Made by a program: the position numbers and the translations under genes. From Woeseiaceae bacterium (GTDB taxonomy: Bacteria; Pseudomonadota; Gammaproteobacteria; Steroidobacterales; Woeseiaceae): 64,000 bases of DNA. The stretch covers positions 1-64,000 of the forward strand of contig JASJCM010000001.1 in the NCBI GenBank assembly GCA_030065985.1, read 5' to 3'. Under the pieces are notes generated by a model that ran no database searches, had not been told where the DNA came from, and worked only from the letters and a program-made list of their open reading frames with translations. Each line of letters starts with the position of its first letter. The first letter of the stretch is position 1. Of this stretch, positions 62,850 through 64,000 are shown piece after piece.

Positions 62850-63640
62850 TGCACAAGCGGTCAATTTGGGTTGCCGCGCTCCTGTTGCTGTTCGCCAGCA
62901 CCCTCGTGCTTGGCCATCCCGAGGACGAGCTGTGTGTGCCGGGCGAGGATGGCATGGATCCCGAACTGTGTGCGCTGCTCGCGGAGATGAACAGCGCCGA
63001 AGGCGCTTACAACCAGACCGGAAGCTCTCCGCTACTCGATGAGTTCGGTGAACGCCGCGGCTTTTTCGAGACCGCGGGGCTCTATATCACGATCGGGATT
63101 GGCCACATTCTGCCGGACGGTGCCGACCACATCCTCTTTGTTCTTGCCATCTTCCTGGCGTCGACGCGGATCGCAGCGCTCGTCTGGCAAATCTCGGCGT
63201 TTACAGTTGCACACACCGCGACGCTCGGACTCGCCGCAGCCGGTTTCATAACGCCCTCCGCCGCTGTCGTCGAACCATTAATTGCGTTCACGATTGCGTT
63301 CGTCGCGATCGAGAACCTTGTATTCAAGGACATGACGAAGTGGCGGCCGCCGGTCGTGTTCAGCTTCGGGCTGATACATGGCCTTGGCTTCGCGGGCTTC
63401 TTCGGCGAACTCGGCCTGCCTCCGAACCAGTTCTGGAGTGCCCTGATCGGATTCAATATCGGTGTGGAAATCGGGCAGCTTTCCGTTGTGCTGGTCGCCG
63501 CATTGCTCGGCGTCTGGATTCGGCGCCGGCTGGCCGACCCGGACGGCACGATGCGGTATCGCCAGTTCGTCGCCATGCCCGCCTCACTGGTAATTGGCCT
63601 GACGGGGCTTTGGTGGGGCATCACCCGACTGATCGCATGA
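62849..63640 (+). CDS. HupE/UreJ-family membrane protein
   Basis: 263 residues. A signal peptide (about 1-21) and short Cys-containing exported segment precede about six helices. GIGHILPDGADHILFVLAIF and TVAHTATLGLA are the family's His-containing motifs, and FSFGLIHGLGFAGFFGELG follows. The family includes suspected nickel permeases, but no hydrogenase or urease gene lies in the window, so the role is uncertain. Confidence 0.82.
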   Translation: MHKRSIWVAALLLLFASTLVLGHPEDELCVPGEDGMDPELCALLAEMNSAEGAYNQTGSSPLLDEFGERRGFFETAGLYITIGIGHILPDGADHILFVLAIFLASTRIAALVWQISAFTVAHTATLGLAAAGFITPSAAVVEPLIAFTIAFVAIENLVFKDMTKWRPPVVFSFGLIHGLGFAGFFGELGLPPNQFWSALIGFNIGVEIGQLSVVLVAALLGVWIRRRLADPDGTMRYRQFVAMPASLVIGLTGLWWGITRLIA

Positions 63641-63645
63641 AGAAA

Positions 63646-63668
63646 GGGCGCCCGCGAAGCGGACGCCC
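63646..63668. terminator. Probable bidirectional terminator between convergent genes
   Basis: GGGCGCCCGC (63646-63655) pairs with GCGGACGCCC (63659-63668) with one mismatch and a 3-nt loop. Minus-strand flank CCTTTCTTC and plus-strand flank CTTGT are only mildly T-rich. It starts 6 nt after the HupE-like stop and lies 23 bp from the M3 peptidase stop. Confidence 0.6.
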
Positions 63669-63690
63669 CTTGTACTGCTGAAGTGGTTGA

Positions 63691-64000
63691 CTAGTTGCCG
63701 CCCGCTTCTTCTACGGCAAATCCACGGCCCTCGAGCAGCGGCTCGATGCTCGGATCCTGGCCGCGGAATTTGCGATACAGCTCGTCCGCTTCCTGCAGGC
63801 CGCCTGCCTCATAGACCCACTTCTTCAGGCGCGCGGCGATTTCCGGATCCCAGATATCCTCGGCCTGCTTGAATGCAGCAAAGCCGTCGGCATCGAGAAT
63901 CTCGGACCACAGGTACGCGTAGTACCCCGCTGAGTAACCGCCAGCAAAGATGTGGCTGAAGTACTGCGAACGGTAGCGTGGTTCAATCTCGGGAATCAGG
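63691..64000 (-). CDS. M3-family peptidase (Dcp-like), C-terminal part only
   Basis: About 102 codons ending with TAG at 63691; the rest lies beyond the right edge. RSQYFSHIFAGGYSAGYYAY and LWSEILDADGFAAF are hallmark C-terminal sequences of peptidyl-dipeptidase Dcp and oligopeptidase A; the Tyr-rich segment lines the substrate site. The visible end is GRGFAVEEAGGN. Convergent with the HupE-like gene. Confidence 0.9.
   Translation of the reverse strand, partial: LIPEIEPRYRSQYFSHIFAGGYSAGYYAYLWSEILDADGFAAFKQAEDIWDPEIAARLKKWVYEAGGLQEADELYRKFRGQDPSIEPLLEGRGFAVEEAGGN

Noticed and set aside
1-64000. tRNA, rRNA, insertion-sequence or attachment-site remnants
   Set aside because: I saw no cloverleaf-like T-loop context, rRNA-like sequence, transposase or integrase frame or flanking direct repeats.

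Overview
The window is one continuous, gene-dense stretch of a high-GC Gram-negative chromosome. It has no rRNA, tRNA, insertion sequence, prophage or CRISPR array that I can see. Several traits suggest a marine or sediment gammaproteobacterium, perhaps near Woeseia: a large TonB-dependent receptor with the VTGSRIKR plug start, many secreted peptidases (S9, M1, M3, M20), a Na+-pumping oxaloacetate decarboxylase, Cox15-type heme A synthase and lipoproteins with clear lipoboxes. That placement is inference from gene content, not from a marker gene.

Layout. 1-6.9 kb: a left-truncated TonB receptor, a lipoprotein, an orphan ParA ATPase, a phhB/threonine-dehydratase pair and an OmpA-like protein. 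7.0-21.0 kb: the most interesting block, ten minus-strand genes with tight or overlapping junctions. They encode a zinc-ribbon Ser/Thr kinase, a PP2C phosphatase, two lipoproteins, a membrane-anchored kinase with TPR-like repeats, an FHA-PEGA-FGE fusion, a small acidic exported protein, a MotA/TolQ/ExbB-type channel subunit, an ASKHA-like/FHA protein, and two membrane-anchored coiled-coil vWA proteins whose single membrane helix carries an Asp placed as in ExbD/MotB. The kinase block starts 2 nt after glpK, which itself follows aacS and a thioesterase gene. 25-38.7 kb: metabolism (peroxiredoxin-like protein, TauE/SafE transporter, cold-shock protein, lactate-type dehydrogenase, heme A synthase and HemN, IlvE, beta-alanine transaminase and MmsA with a divergent XRE-cupin regulator, MBL hydrolase, M20 peptidase).

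38.8-51.7 kb is a surface-polysaccharide region: a flippase, a CDP-glucose-derived branched or deoxy-sugar pathway (rfbF, rfbG, epimerase, C-methyltransferase, reductase, CmcI-like protein), wecB and four glycosyltransferases. 51.7-54.9 kb holds oadGAB, in the same direction as the adjoining glycosyltransferase genes. 54.9-64 kb holds an S9 peptidase, a NicO-type metal transporter, a lipase-like lipoprotein, an SH3b/S74-chaperone fusion, an M1 aminopeptidase, a quinone oxidoreductase, a HupE/UreJ-like protein and the end of an M3 peptidase.

My reading of the 7-21 kb block is a phosphorylation-controlled, ion-driven envelope machine. Hanks-type kinases and PP2C set the phosphorylation state, FHA modules read it, and a MotA/ExbB-like pentamer with two vWA-tipped ExbD/MotB-like partners would carry force or signal across the inner membrane to lipoproteins and perhaps the OmpA-like protein. 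I do not recognise this combination as a described system. The parts list echoes the T6SS kinase-phosphatase-FHA module and the Zorya ZorA/ZorB motor, but the effector and structural genes of those systems are absent.
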